A DNA stretch of 64,000 bases from Anaerolineaceae bacterium. Its GTDB lineage: Bacteria; Chloroflexota; Anaerolineae; Aggregatilineales; Phototrophicaceae. Position 1 is the stretch's first letter, and every line of letters starts with the position of its first letter. A program made the translations under genes and the position numbers. A model generated the notes under the pieces. That model did no database searches. It saw nothing but the letters and a program-made list of their open reading frames with translations, and was not told the DNA's origin. Location of the stretch: NCBI GenBank assembly GCA_020634115.1, contig JACKCH010000012.1, forward strand, positions 868,001-932,000. The letters run 5' to 3'. Of this stretch, positions 17,705 through 26,420 are shown piece after piece.

Positions 17705-19111
17705 ATGAAACTATCATTTATGGGCGCAGCGCGTACCGTCACCGGTTCACAGCACCTGATTGAAGTGAACGGCAAACGGATTCTACTGGACTGCGGTCTC
17801 TATCAGGGGAAGCGCAGTGAGGCTTTTGAACGCAACCGGACACTCCCATTTGACGCGACTTCTATAAACTTGGTCGTCCTCTCGCACGCCCACATAGACC
17901 ACTCTGGCAACCTGCCGAGCCTGGTGAAAAACGGTTTCCGGGGGGACATTATCTGCACGCACGCCACCCGCGATTTATGTGCGGTGATGCTCCTGGACAG
18001 CGGCCATATCCAGGAGCGCGATGTGGAATATGTCAATAAGCAGCAGAAGAAGCGCGGTGAACCGCCAATAGAACCGGTATACACCCAGCAGGACGCGATC
18101 AACAGCCTGGACTATTTCATCTCGCAGGGTTACAACCGTCCGAAAACCATCATGCCCGGCGTCACTCTGACATTTCTGGATGCCGGACACATGCTAGGCA
18201 GTGCGTCGGTGGTGCTGGATATTGAGGATCATGAGACGCGTCACGACACCCGGTTGGTGTTCAGCGGGGACATTGGGCGCATCGGTCTGCCGATCATCCG
18301 CGACCCGCAGCCGCCGGAGAGCGCCGACATCCTGATAATGGAAAGCACCTATGGCGGGCGTTTCCATTCAACCTATGCCGACTCCGAAAAAGAGATGGAA
18401 CGCATCGTCAATGAAACCTATAAACGCGGCGGCAAGCTGATTATCCCGGCGTTCGCCGTCGGGCGGACGCAGCAGCTTGTGCTGACGCTGCACCAATTGG
18501 CGTCTCAGGGGGACATCCCCCGGATACCGATCTATGTAGACAGTCCCCTGGCAGCCAACGCAACGGCGGTGTTCGGCACGCACCCCGAGTGTTATGACGC
18601 CGAAATCCGCGAATTCATGATGCAGGACGGAACACGCGACCCATTCCATTTCTCCGACCTGGAATACACCCGTTCACTTGAGGCCAGCAAGCAGTTAAAT
18701 CACCTGCGCGAACCGGCAGTGATTATCAGCGCCAGTGGCATGATGGAAGCCGGGCGCATTCTGCACCACCTCAAGAATAACATTGAAGACCCCTCGACCA
18801 CTGTTTTAGTGGTCGGTTGGCAAGCCCCGAATACCCTGGGGCGGCGGTTGGTGGAAGGTGAAACCGAGATTCGTATCTTTGGCGAATCCTATACCAATCG
18901 GGCGCGGGTCGAAGTACTGAATGGGTTTAGCGGACACGCTGATCACAATGAACTGCTGGCTTGGGTTGGCGCGATGTCCCGCAAGCCGCGTCGCACATTC
19001 CTGGTACATGGTGAAGAAGAAGCTGCTTCGGCCCTGGCCGCCGCACTGCACAAGCAGTATGATCTACGAGTGGATATTCCTGAGTGGAAGCAGGTTTTTG
19101 AAGTAGGATAG
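17705..19111 (+). CDS. Beta-CASP metallo-beta-lactamase RNA exonuclease/endonuclease
   Basis: A 468-residue RNA-processing nuclease of the CPSF73/YSH1-like bacterial group. Zinc motifs are HAHIDHSG (residues ~58-65), a Cys/His stretch near residue 90, an Asp near 175 (SGDIG) and the C-terminal FSGHADH. The beta-CASP insert shows AFAVGRTQQL, then SASGMMEAGRILHHLKN. The ATG at 17705 is selected because GGAGG lies six bases before it; an earlier in-frame ATG at 17675 lacks one. It probably trims or cleaves mRNA. An acidic small protein follows after three bases and should be co-translated. Confidence 0.9.
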   Translation: MKLSFMGAARTVTGSQHLIEVNGKRILLDCGLYQGKRSEAFERNRTLPFDATSINLVVLSHAHIDHSGNLPSLVKNGFRGDIICTHATRDLCAVMLLDSGHIQERDVEYVNKQQKKRGEPPIEPVYTQQDAINSLDYFISQGYNRPKTIMPGVTLTFLDAGHMLGSASVVLDIEDHETRHDTRLVFSGDIGRIGLPIIRDPQPPESADILIMESTYGGRFHSTYADSEKEMERIVNETYKRGGKLIIPAFAVGRTQQLVLTLHQLASQGDIPRIPIYVDSPLAANATAVFGTHPECYDAEIREFMMQDGTRDPFHFSDLEYTRSLEASKQLNHLREPAVIISASGMMEAGRILHHLKNNIEDPSTTVLVVGWQAPNTLGRRLVEGETEIRIFGESYTNRARVEVLNGFSGHADHNELLAWVGAMSRKPRRTFLVHGEEEAASALAAALHKQYDLRVDIPEWKQVFEVG

Positions 19112-19114
19112 GGT

Positions 19115-19531
19115 ATGGCTGAAGAAAACATTTTCGCTGACGAATGGCGTGATTGTCTGCGGGCGCACTATCAGCATGTGATTCGTACCGGAGATCAGGT
19201 AACCGAGCCATCGCTGCGAGTCGTGATGCACCAGGCCGGCTTTGACGATTCAGAATTGGCAGAACTGCGCGTGAGGGCAACCATGCACGTGGATGATACG
19301 GACGCGGATTTTGTACCCGATATGGATGTATTAGAAGCTCCATCAGAGGCTATTGAGCCGCCCGTATTCCCCGCCACCATGCCGCCTGCTCTACCAGAGG
19401 AAGCGGATATACCGCCATTGGAAGACGAGGTGGTTCTGGAAGAGGAATTTTTCACAGAACCGGAGTCCGTTGAAGATGCACCACCAGAAGATGATGATCC
19501 CGACGCACCAGCCCAACTCAGCCTGTTTTAG
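19115..19531 (+). CDS. Acidic hypothetical protein ending in a sliding-clamp-binding-type motif
   Basis: A 138-residue protein in two parts. Residues 1-75 form a helical domain (ADEWRDCLRAHYQHVIRTGD, then EPSLRVVMHQAGF). The rest is a disordered, strongly acidic Pro/Glu tail. The extreme C-terminus reads AQLSLF. QL[SD]LF is the established consensus for peptides that dock on the bacterial beta sliding clamp, so a replication-linked or repair-linked partner role is inferred, not shown. It follows the beta-CASP nuclease by three bases, implying one operon. It overlaps the convergent deoxyribosyltransferase-like gene by 14 bases. Confidence 0.75.
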   Translation: MAEENIFADEWRDCLRAHYQHVIRTGDQVTEPSLRVVMHQAGFDDSELAELRVRATMHVDDTDADFVPDMDVLEAPSEAIEPPVFPATMPPALPEEADIPPLEDEVVLEEEFFTEPESVEDAPPEDDDPDAPAQLSLF

Positions 19532-20036
19532 GGCTATACTTCTGGCGTAAGATCGTGGCGATTTCCTCAATCTGGTCTGTGACAGTCAGATTTGGCACTT
19601 CCTTCGCTAATCGCCGGGCGTGTTCTTTACCCAGAAGCCGCGCCCGGTTGGAATAATCCTCTATCGCCTCCAGCCGTCTTTTCAGCCCCGGAACATAGTT
19701 GTACCATTTCGGCGTGTTGACTTTATAGGTGGTTTCGATATACATCAGGTATGTCTGGTTACGCCGCATACAGCCCAGCGCGATCCAACCAGCCTCCGAC
19801 AGACTACCAAAAGCGGGCGACAGGCTGTTGATAACCATCACGACGGTCTCCGCCTGGGAGAGCGCCTCGACTTCCTGTACCCCCATCGCCTCTGTCCAGG
19901 TCGTCCCCGCCCCGCCGGGGTGAAAATAACTCACGCCCAGTTCCTTCAGCACGGGAATCACAACCTTCTCGCGCCATTCTCCACCCATCGAACCAAACAG
20001 CGCCACCTGAGCATATTTTTTGTCGTCATTGGTCAT
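19518..20036 (-). CDS. Nucleoside 2-deoxyribosyltransferase-like protein
   Basis: A 172-residue protein with a Rossmann-like start (VALFGSMGGEWREKVVIPVL), then FHPGGAGTTWTEA. A DxxV-type segment follows (QAETVVMVINSLSPAFGSLSEAGWIAL) in which the Glu of SEAGW takes the place of the deoxyribosyltransferase catalytic Glu. This fits the broad deoxyribosyltransferase/DUF family used in nucleoside salvage, and related folds also appear in signalling enzymes. The assignment is by motif only. The start has AGGGGG eight bases upstream. Its last codons overlap the 3' end of the acidic protein gene. Confidence 0.6.
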   Translation of the reverse strand: MTNDDKKYAQVALFGSMGGEWREKVVIPVLKELGVSYFHPGGAGTTWTEAMGVQEVEALSQAETVVMVINSLSPAFGSLSEAGWIALGCMRRNQTYLMYIETTYKVNTPKWYNYVPGLKRRLEAIEDYSNRARLLGKEHARRLAKEVPNLTVTDQIEEIATILRQKYSPKTG

Positions 20037-20114
20037 GGCTTTACCCCCTGTTCTTGGGCTATATTATAGCGAGTGTTTTTTGCCGATTGCCACAAGTTGA
20101 AGGAAAAATTCGCG

Positions 20115-21698
20115 ATGCTGCCGACTTCTACCCTGGATATCCTTTTAGCCGCCGTGCCACCGTTAGCGGTTCTGATGCTGATGGTGGGTTTTCGCTGGGG
20201 AGGAGGTAAGGCCGGAACAACCGGCTGGATGTTGGCGCTGGTGATTGCGATTTTACGTTTTGGTGCGGGCGACGATGTGCTGTTATGGGCACATGTGCGC
20301 TCTCTGTTCCTGACGGCTGATGTGATCTATATCGTGTGGATGGCACTGCTGCTCTACCTGGTGGTACGTCATGCCGGTGCACTCCAGGTCATTGCCGATT
20401 GGTTCACCGGCCTGACCGGAGACGATGTACTACGTGTTCTGCTGCTGGGATGGGTCTTCACATCTTTCCTGCAAGGGGTCGGAGGTTTTGGTGTGCCGGT
20501 GGCGGTAGTCGCGCCGCTGCTGGTCGGTCTGGGACTCAGCCCGCTGCAAGCGATTGTCGTGCCGTCTATCGGTCATGCCTGGGCGGTAACATTTGGGTCA
20601 CTCGGGTCGTCGTTTATCGCGCTACTGGGCGTGACCGGGCTGGATGCCGGGTTTTTATCGCCACCCACCGCGATCCTACTGGGTGTAAGCGCAATCACCT
20701 GCGGACTGCTAGCGGGCTTTGCTTATGGCGGCTGGTCAGGGATGCGGCGGGCTTTCCCGGCCATCCTCCTGATCGGCCTGGTAATGGCCGTCGGGCAGTA
20801 TATCCTGGCAACCAACGGCCTGTGGAACATCGCCTCAGCAGGAGGTAGCTTGGCGGCGCTGGTAGTGGGGCTGTGGGTCGCCCGCTGGCCGCGCTTCAAC
20901 CAGCAATCGGCTACACCAATCGAAAAACCGCAACCAGAGCCAACCACTGACCGCCCCCGCCCCTCTTTCCCCCTGGCGATTGCCGGGTACGCGACACTCG
21001 CCATATTGGCCGTCCTACTCACAGGTGTAATCCCTATCAAAAACGCGGTCGGCCAGGTCAAACTGACGATCAGCGTGCCGGAAACCACAACGGCACTGGA
21101 TTGGATCACCCCGGCCACACCTGATCTGGGGCTGCGTCTCCTCAACCATACTGGCGCAGTGCTGCTTTATAGCGCATTAATCGCTTACATCCTCTATCGC
21201 CGTCGCGGTTACTTTGAACCCGGCGCGGAACGCGCCATCCTGAAAGGCGTAGTGCAAAAAGGCATCCGGCCTTCGTTAGGCATATTGACGATGGTGGCGA
21301 TGGCGACGGTGATGGCGAACGCGGGCATGACACGGTCGCTGGCTGTCGGTTTGAGTCAGGCTGTGCCAGCCAGCTTGTATGCCTTTGTCGCGGCGCTCAT
21401 CGGGTCTATTGGCGCGTTTATGACCGGCAGCAATACCAATTCCAATGCGGTTTTCGGCGTCCTGCAAATGGACACCGCCGGGCTATTGGGATTAAGCGTC
21501 TCGATGGTTCTGGCGACGCAGACCTCAGCAGCAGCGATTGCCAGCCTGCTCGCCCCGGCCAAGATCATTGTGGGCGCAAGCACGGTGGGCATGAGTGGCA
21601 ACGAAGGCACAGTTCTGCGGGCGCTGCTGCTCTATGGCGGTCTACTGATCGGCATCGTGGCGGCACTGGCGTTCGTGTTGTTGCAGTTGGGTTACTGA
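20115..21698 (+). CDS. lctP: L-lactate permease family transporter
   Basis: Inner-membrane lactate/glycolate:H+ symporter of the LctP family, 527 residues, about 12-13 helices. The conserved pore segments FLQGVGGFGVPVAVVAPLL and SIGHAWAVTFGSLGSSF are present, as is GSNTNSNAVFG in the second half. Length matches the family (~550). The ATG at 20115 follows AAGGA; a GTG at 20073 is also in frame but lacks a ribosome site. No lactate dehydrogenase genes adjoin, so the physiological substrate could be lactate or another 2-hydroxy acid. Confidence 0.9.
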   Translation: MLPTSTLDILLAAVPPLAVLMLMVGFRWGGGKAGTTGWMLALVIAILRFGAGDDVLLWAHVRSLFLTADVIYIVWMALLLYLVVRHAGALQVIADWFTGLTGDDVLRVLLLGWVFTSFLQGVGGFGVPVAVVAPLLVGLGLSPLQAIVVPSIGHAWAVTFGSLGSSFIALLGVTGLDAGFLSPPTAILLGVSAITCGLLAGFAYGGWSGMRRAFPAILLIGLVMAVGQYILATNGLWNIASAGGSLAALVVGLWVARWPRFNQQSATPIEKPQPEPTTDRPRPSFPLAIAGYATLAILAVLLTGVIPIKNAVGQVKLTISVPETTTALDWITPATPDLGLRLLNHTGAVLLYSALIAYILYRRRGYFEPGAERAILKGVVQKGIRPSLGILTMVAMATVMANAGMTRSLAVGLSQAVPASLYAFVAALIGSIGAFMTGSNTNSNAVFGVLQMDTAGLLGLSVSMVLATQTSAAAIASLLAPAKIIVGASTVGMSGNEGTVLRALLLYGGLLIGIVAALAFVLLQLGY

Positions 21699-21708
21699 TG
21701 TGTCAAAA

Positions 21709-21735
21709 ACAGAGGCGGAGTGAATCCGCCTCTGT
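21709..21735. terminator. Bidirectional terminator between lctP and YceI gene
   Basis: A perfect 11-bp stem (ACAGAGGCGGA / TCCGCCTCTGT) with a 5-base loop lies between convergent genes. A's precede it and serve as the T-tract for the minus strand. Confidence 0.75.
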
Positions 21736-21770
21736 CAATCCAAGGTAATGTGCTGTCTTTTTGAAGCTAT

Positions 21771-22661
21771 TTATTGTTCGACTTGCAGCGCCACGAAGTC
21801 AATTTCCAGGGTGACTTCATTCGTGACATCCGCCACGCCGGGTGCATTCGGAATAGTCAGGTTGTAATCCGAACGCAAGACAGTTGTCGTGCCTGTTCCT
21901 TCCAGGCGGGTATCGGTGGTCAACGTCGCGGTGACATCAAATGTGACTGACTGCGTAATATCGCGGATTTTCAGGTCGCCTGTCACCTGGAAACTCACCG
22001 ACTGCCCAACTTCGATCTGATCCGGCAGGCCGGACACACTGGTCGGGACAAAATCAATAAACTCATACTGATCCTGAGCAGATTGTAGAATCCGGCTGCG
22101 AATGGCATCGTTGCGGAAGTTATTGTCAGTTGCCAGGGTACGGGCGTTAATACGGATCGTACCCACTTCTGAACCAGCAGGATTGGCACTATCAATCAGA
22201 ATATCCCCCGCGACCTGGTCGGTTTTCCCAACGACGGTGGTGGGCTGGCCGCGCAGCACTTCATTCAGAATAAACCGAACTTCAGATTCGTCCTGTGTAA
22301 TGCGATAGACCGCCCGGATTCCAGCGGTTTCAGTGGGCGCTTCAGTTGGTATTTCTGTCGGCGGGAGAGACGTAGCGGCGGGCACTTCTTCGGTTACTGC
22401 GGTACTTGCCGGAACATTCGTCAGCGCGGCGCTCAGCGCGGCATTTTCCGCATTCAGACGATCCACTTCGGACTCAAGATCGGCGATGCGCGTGGCCTGC
22501 GCATCCGGTGTCGGGGTCGTCAAGGCTATGGTAGGCGCACTGATTGGCGCGCTGGGTTCACCGGAACCACCCACAACGGAATTATAGACCAGAATACTGG
22601 CGACAGAAGTAATACCCATCAAAATCAGTACCCCAATACCATAGATTACACTTCGTTTCAT
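21771..22661 (-). CDS. Membrane-anchored YceI-like protein
   Basis: A 296-residue protein. One N-terminal membrane helix (residues 5-28) is followed by a short coiled coil (IADLESEVDRLNAENAALSAAL) and a Thr/Pro linker. The YceI lipocalin-like domain spans ~118-296, with the characteristic start (YRITQDESEVRFILNE), DIxxDSANPAGSEVG and the pair NNFRNDAIRSRIL. YceI proteins bind isoprenoid-like lipids in the periplasm or outside the cell. Here the domain would sit outside the membrane on a stalk. The ligand is unknown; a putative isoprenoid synthase is encoded near 47 kb but no direct link is evident. Confidence 0.85.
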   Translation of the reverse strand: MKRSVIYGIGVLILMGITSVASILVYNSVVGGSGEPSAPISAPTIALTTPTPDAQATRIADLESEVDRLNAENAALSAALTNVPASTAVTEEVPAATSLPPTEIPTEAPTETAGIRAVYRITQDESEVRFILNEVLRGQPTTVVGKTDQVAGDILIDSANPAGSEVGTIRINARTLATDNNFRNDAIRSRILQSAQDQYEFIDFVPTSVSGLPDQIEVGQSVSFQVTGDLKIRDITQSVTFDVTATLTTDTRLEGTGTTTVLRSDYNLTIPNAPGVADVTNEVTLEIDFVALQVEQ

Positions 22662-22688
22662 AGGTTCAAAATCCTCTCCACATTGATG

Positions 22689-22710
22689 AAAAAACGTCCC
22701 TTCTGGACGA
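22689..22710 (-). terminator. Short hairpin with T-tract after the thioesterase gene
   Basis: On the minus strand a 5-bp stem (CGTCC / GGACG) with a 5-base loop is followed by six T's, about 75 bases past the thioesterase stop. The stem is short. Confidence 0.45.
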
Positions 22711-22782
22711 AAAACAGCATAGCGTAAATATCTCCAACTGTTGGCGTTTTTTTAGCGTTTTCTAATGACGATTGAACGAGGC

Positions 22783-23235
22783 TTACTTGGAGTCAGGTTC
22801 TTCGCCCCGTTTGATAAGTTCACTCAAGGGGAAGTCCATACCTTCGAAAATATGAGGCGCGTGGATAAACAGACCGGTGGACTCTATGGCGACAGTGCCG
22901 TCCGGCAGCGTAATGCTGCCAGCAGTATAAATTTTGCGTCCTTCAATGGATTGGATGTGGCCGCGTATATGGATCTCTACTCCCAATGGCACTGGCTGGC
23001 GGTAATTGAGGTTGAGATTGGCTGCGACGACTTTGTAACCCGCCCACCACGCTGAAGTACCCATCGCTTCATCCAGCAAAGAGGCGGAAATTCCGCCATG
23101 CGCATAAAGTGGTGGCCCTTCCTGCTCCGGTTGGAGGATCACATCCCCCACAATGCTGCCGTTGGGTTCGGCATAAAATTGAATGCCCAACCACCCAGAG
23201 AACTTGGAGCCGTAGAGTGGTGTGCGTTCGCTCAA
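22783..23235 (-). CDS. PaaI-type hotdog thioesterase
   Basis: A 150-residue single hotdog-fold protein. The central helix motif is HGGISASLLDEAMG, where PaaI-type enzymes carry their catalytic Asp/Glu. It is preceded by GDVILQPEQEGPP and followed by VVAANLNLNYRQPVPLG. It probably hydrolyses a CoA thioester; the acyl group is unknown. The start codon appears to be TTG, with GGGG about nine bases upstream. It is cytoplasmic and apparently transcribed alone. Confidence 0.85.
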   Translation of the reverse strand: MSERTPLYGSKFSGWLGIQFYAEPNGSIVGDVILQPEQEGPPLYAHGGISASLLDEAMGTSAWWAGYKVVAANLNLNYRQPVPLGVEIHIRGHIQSIEGRKIYTAGSITLPDGTVAIESTGLFIHAPHIFEGMDFPLSELIKRGEEPDSK

Positions 23236-23303
23236 GATGGTACCCCAGAGGTTGCGAGAAATAGATTGCCTATGACAGGGGATTATAGCGCAGAAGACAG
23301 TCT

Positions 23304-24176
23304 CTAGCTGCCTAATTCCCGAAGCCGCTCCAACCGTCCCGATTCGTTTCTGACAAGCCAGCTATCCCGGGATAATACCCCATAAGCACGGGCAAAATAG
23401 GGTTTAGCCTCAGCCTCGCGGTTGAGCAGCAGCAGGCATTCGCCGATTTCCTCGTAGGTATATCCAAGCTCATCCTGAGCGGCTTCAGCCCTTGTCAGTA
23501 ATGTCTGCTGCCTTTCGAGTGCTTCCTCAACCCGCCCCAGGGAACGCAGTGCGCGAGCCACGCACCACCCGGCGATATGAATAGGCTTGGGTTTGCCTTC
23601 CTTTTCCCGGAATTGAAGCGCCTTCTCGAAAATTCCCAGCGCCCGTTCGTACTGTCCCATGTCGTGGTAGGCCCATCCGATATTGTTGTACAGTGACCCT
23701 AGCCAATTCTTGGCTCGCGGCTGGTTGCTGGATTCAGCTAATCCCAATGCTTTGAGATTCCAATCTAATGCGGCTTGCCCCTGCTCAACAATCGCTAACA
23801 TGTGGGCAGCATCTATCGCGTAGAAATCCTCGCCGGCCTGCTGCGCAATTTCCCAGGCTGCCGTGAATAATGGCTGGGCTGTATCAGGTGAACCGGATGA
23901 ATTAAACACCCTGCCCCGCTCCAGAAGATAGCGAATGCGCGGACGCTGCATATCTTCCGCGAATAGCGCCTCAGCCTCATCAAGCAGTTTGTGAGCTTCG
24001 TCAAAGCGCTGCTGAAGACCTAGTGTTCGGGCGATCTGGGTAAGGAGTTCGACGTGATAGGACTTACCTTTGGTTGATGCTACGGGTAAAAACGAGCGAA
24101 ACTGATTCTCCGTCGCCGCCGGGTTATCGTAGTCCCAAAGGTGGTCGAACTCATATTGCTCTTTCGGATCACTCAT
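23304..24176 (-). CDS. TPR-repeat protein
   Basis: A 290-residue soluble protein of tandem tetratricopeptide repeats of the Kin17/MalT type. Examples are LGLQQRFDEAHKLLDEAEAL, NNIGWAYHDMGQYERALGIF and CLLLNREAEAKPYFARAY. The N-terminus (EQYEFDHLWDYDNPAATENQFRS) is a non-repeat cap. No enzymatic motif, signal peptide or membrane segment is visible; a protein-binding role is inferred. GAGAGG precedes the ATG. Neighbours give no clue about the partner. Confidence 0.8.
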   Translation of the reverse strand: MSDPKEQYEFDHLWDYDNPAATENQFRSFLPVASTKGKSYHVELLTQIARTLGLQQRFDEAHKLLDEAEALFAEDMQRPRIRYLLERGRVFNSSGSPDTAQPLFTAAWEIAQQAGEDFYAIDAAHMLAIVEQGQAALDWNLKALGLAESSNQPRAKNWLGSLYNNIGWAYHDMGQYERALGIFEKALQFREKEGKPKPIHIAGWCVARALRSLGRVEEALERQQTLLTRAEAAQDELGYTYEEIGECLLLLNREAEAKPYFARAYGVLSRDSWLVRNESGRLERLRELGS

Positions 24177-24317
24177 AGCTTTTACCTCTCTGTCTCGCGT
24201 ATCGGGCGGGACGAATCAAGACGTATGCTAAACGATCATTCATGTGCGCCCCACAACCAATATACTATTGTCAACAGAGAAGTGAAAAACGAACGCGGGC
24301 AGAAATCAAGCAGAAGT

Positions 24318-24343
24318 CAAAAAGGAGAGTCGTGGACTCCCCT
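24318..24343 (-). terminator. Rho-independent terminator for the universal stress protein gene
   Basis: On the minus strand GGGGAGTC-CAC-GACTCTCC is followed by five T's, 24 bases past the stop. Confidence 0.8.
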
Positions 24344-24366
24344 TCTTCCATGATCTGAGGGAGGTG

Positions 24367-24816
24367 CTATTTTTTCCTGCTGGGAACAACGTACACCGGG
24401 CAGCAGCTGGCGCTTAACACCTTGTTGGTGACGCTACCAAACAACCAACGGCTTAAGCCAGAACGCCCGTGCGTGGACATGACAATCGCATCCACTTCAA
24501 GCCGCTCCGCAGTCTCTACAATAACATTGGCCGGTTCGCCAACATGAGCCTCAATGTTCACGACATACCCATCGGCTTTGAGTTGTTTGCCGATATTCTC
24601 CAGGTATTCCTGGGCACGGGGAAGTAAATTTTCTTCCGCCGCATCATAGTCTGGGATCGCCGCAGGCGGATAATAACCGTAGATAGGGACCTCTGGCACA
24701 TCTATGGCAGAAAGTAGTGTGATTTTGCCCTGCGGTCTGGTGATTTCCTTGGCGTGAATAATGGCTTCTTCCGCTAATTCAGAACCATCTAAAGGTACGA
24801 TCACATGATTGAGCAT
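24367..24816 (-). CDS. Universal stress protein, UspA family
   Basis: A 149-residue single USP domain. It starts HVIVPLDGSELAEEAI and ends with the ATP-binding signature G-x2-G-x9-G-S/T in STHGRSGLSRWLFGSVTNKVL, so it probably binds ATP. Residues 50-95 contain the variable YYPPAAIPDYDAAEE loop. USPs are cytoplasmic dimers induced by starvation or stress. It is divergent from the CoA-transferase gene, and the 190-base gap between them may hold both promoters. It ends in a strong terminator. Confidence 0.92.
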   Translation of the reverse strand: MLNHVIVPLDGSELAEEAIIHAKEITRPQGKITLLSAIDVPEVPIYGYYPPAAIPDYDAAEENLLPRAQEYLENIGKQLKADGYVVNIEAHVGEPANVIVETAERLEVDAIVMSTHGRSGLSRWLFGSVTNKVLSASCCPVYVVPSRKK

Positions 24817-25005
24817 CGTGGTTGACCTTTTGCTGTGTATCCCGACTTGTTTCTTTAACTGTACTGTAGTCGCGAAGTGCTTATCCGAATAGTACCAAAA
24901 ATCTATCAGGGCAAGGGATATTCGTCACTTTCATCTGAATGGGGTTTGGGCTATCCTAAAAAACGATTCAGCGGCAGACTATTCCAATTAAGGATCACAT
25001 TTTTA

Positions 25006-26316
25006 ATGAACTGGCAACAGCGTCGTATCAGCGCGGAGGAAGCCGCTCAAAAAGTCGTTTCTGGTCAGCGCATCTTTCTGACTGGCAACTGTTCAGTTCC
25101 CCAGGTATTTGTCCAGGCGCTCTTGGATCGCTATCAGGAACTCGAGCATGTCGAAGTCGTGCAGCTTCTTGATCTGGGTCCTGAAGGAAACAAGATTACC
25201 GAGGACATCGCAGAGCATATTCGTATCAACACATTTTTCATCAGTGGGAATGTGCGCAAAGCCGTGAATGCCGGGTTAGCCGATTTCACGCCGGTTTTTC
25301 TGCGCGAAATCCCGTTGTTATTCCGCTCCGGGCGGATGGCGCTGGATATTGCGGTGATCCAAGTCAGCCCACCCGACCAGCATGGTTATTGTTCATATGG
25401 TGTTGAAGTCGGCGTGACCAAGGCCGCCGCCGAAAGCGCCGGACTGGTGATTGCAGAAGTCAATCCCAACATGCCACGCACATTAGGCGACAGCTTTATT
25501 CATGTTAGCCAGATTGACTGTTTCATCGAAGTTGATTACATGCTGCCAGAATTAAAGCCCGAGCCGCCTTCGCCGGTACAGGACAGAATCGCAGACCATA
25601 TCGCGGCGCTCATACCGGACGCTGCCACGCTTCAGATGGGGATTGGGGGTATCCCGGATGCTGTGCTGCGCCGCCTGACCGACCATAAGAACCTGGGCAT
25701 TCACACCGAGCTGTTCTCCGATGGCGTGATGGAAATGATCGAGATGGGAGTGATTACCAATTCTGCCAAGACAATCCATACCGGCAAAGTGGTTTCCGGG
25801 TTTGTGTTAGGCACGCAGCGACTTTACAAGTACATTGATGACAACCCGATTTTCGAACTCCACCCCACCGAATATGTCAATGACCCCGTTATCATCGCCC
25901 AAAATGACCGCATGGTATCCATCAATTCAGCTATCGAAGTGGATTTAACCGGACAGGTATGTGCAGACAGCATCGGTTACAGGCTGTATTCCGGCGTGGG
26001 TGGGCAGGTGGATTTCGTGCGAGGGGCAGCACGTAGCAAGGATGGGCAAACCTTCATCGCACTACCCAGCACGACGAAAGACGGCACAATCAGCCGGATT
26101 GTCCCGCATCTGAAGGAAGGCGCAGGCGTCACAACCAGTCGCAACGATGTACACTGTATCGTCACGGAGTACGGCGTGGCCGACCTGTATGGGCGTTCGA
26201 TTTCGGAGCGTGTCCATGCCCTGGTAAGCATCGCCCACCCGGATTTCAGAGAGGAACTGCTGGCCTTTGCCCAAGAGCGACACTATATCGGACGCAGCTA
26301 TTCCCTGGGGAGCTAA
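25006..26316 (+). CDS. Acetyl-CoA hydrolase/transferase family CoA-transferase (4-hydroxybutyrate CoA-transferase-like)
   Basis: A 436-residue class I CoA-transferase of the acetyl-CoA hydrolase/4-hydroxybutyrate CoA-transferase family, which moves CoA between acetyl-CoA and a carboxylate. Signs are GIGGIPDAVL, the segment HTELFSDGVMEM carrying the predicted catalytic Glu, and the C-terminal TSRNDVHCIVTEYGVADLYGRS. The start ATG at 25006 aligns with the family start (MNWQQRRISAEEAAQKV); an upstream in-frame ATG at 24877 would add a 43-residue extension not typical of the family. AAGGA lies 12 bases upstream, rather far. A 4-hydroxybutyryl-CoA dehydratase-like enzyme is encoded near 38-40 kb, so 4-hydroxybutyrate is a reasonable substrate guess. 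Confidence 0.85.
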   Translation: MNWQQRRISAEEAAQKVVSGQRIFLTGNCSVPQVFVQALLDRYQELEHVEVVQLLDLGPEGNKITEDIAEHIRINTFFISGNVRKAVNAGLADFTPVFLREIPLLFRSGRMALDIAVIQVSPPDQHGYCSYGVEVGVTKAAAESAGLVIAEVNPNMPRTLGDSFIHVSQIDCFIEVDYMLPELKPEPPSPVQDRIADHIAALIPDAATLQMGIGGIPDAVLRRLTDHKNLGIHTELFSDGVMEMIEMGVITNSAKTIHTGKVVSGFVLGTQRLYKYIDDNPIFELHPTEYVNDPVIIAQNDRMVSINSAIEVDLTGQVCADSIGYRLYSGVGGQVDFVRGAARSKDGQTFIALPSTTKDGTISRIVPHLKEGAGVTTSRNDVHCIVTEYGVADLYGRSISERVHALVSIAHPDFREELLAFAQERHYIGRSYSLGS

Positions 26317-26349
26317 ACTCTGTTCACAACATAAATCGCCTATAGCTTA

Positions 26350-26382
26350 CGAGGCGAGTCTTCCAGACTCGCCTCGTTTTTT
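26350..26382 (+). terminator. Strong rho-independent terminator
   Basis: A perfect 11-bp stem (CGAGGCGAGTC / GACTCGCCTCG), a 5-base loop and six T's lie 34 bases after the CoA-transferase stop. Confidence 0.95.
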
Positions 26383-26420
26383 GTTGCTACGGGGGTAAAG
26401 TGTGACGGTATTTGCTACCC

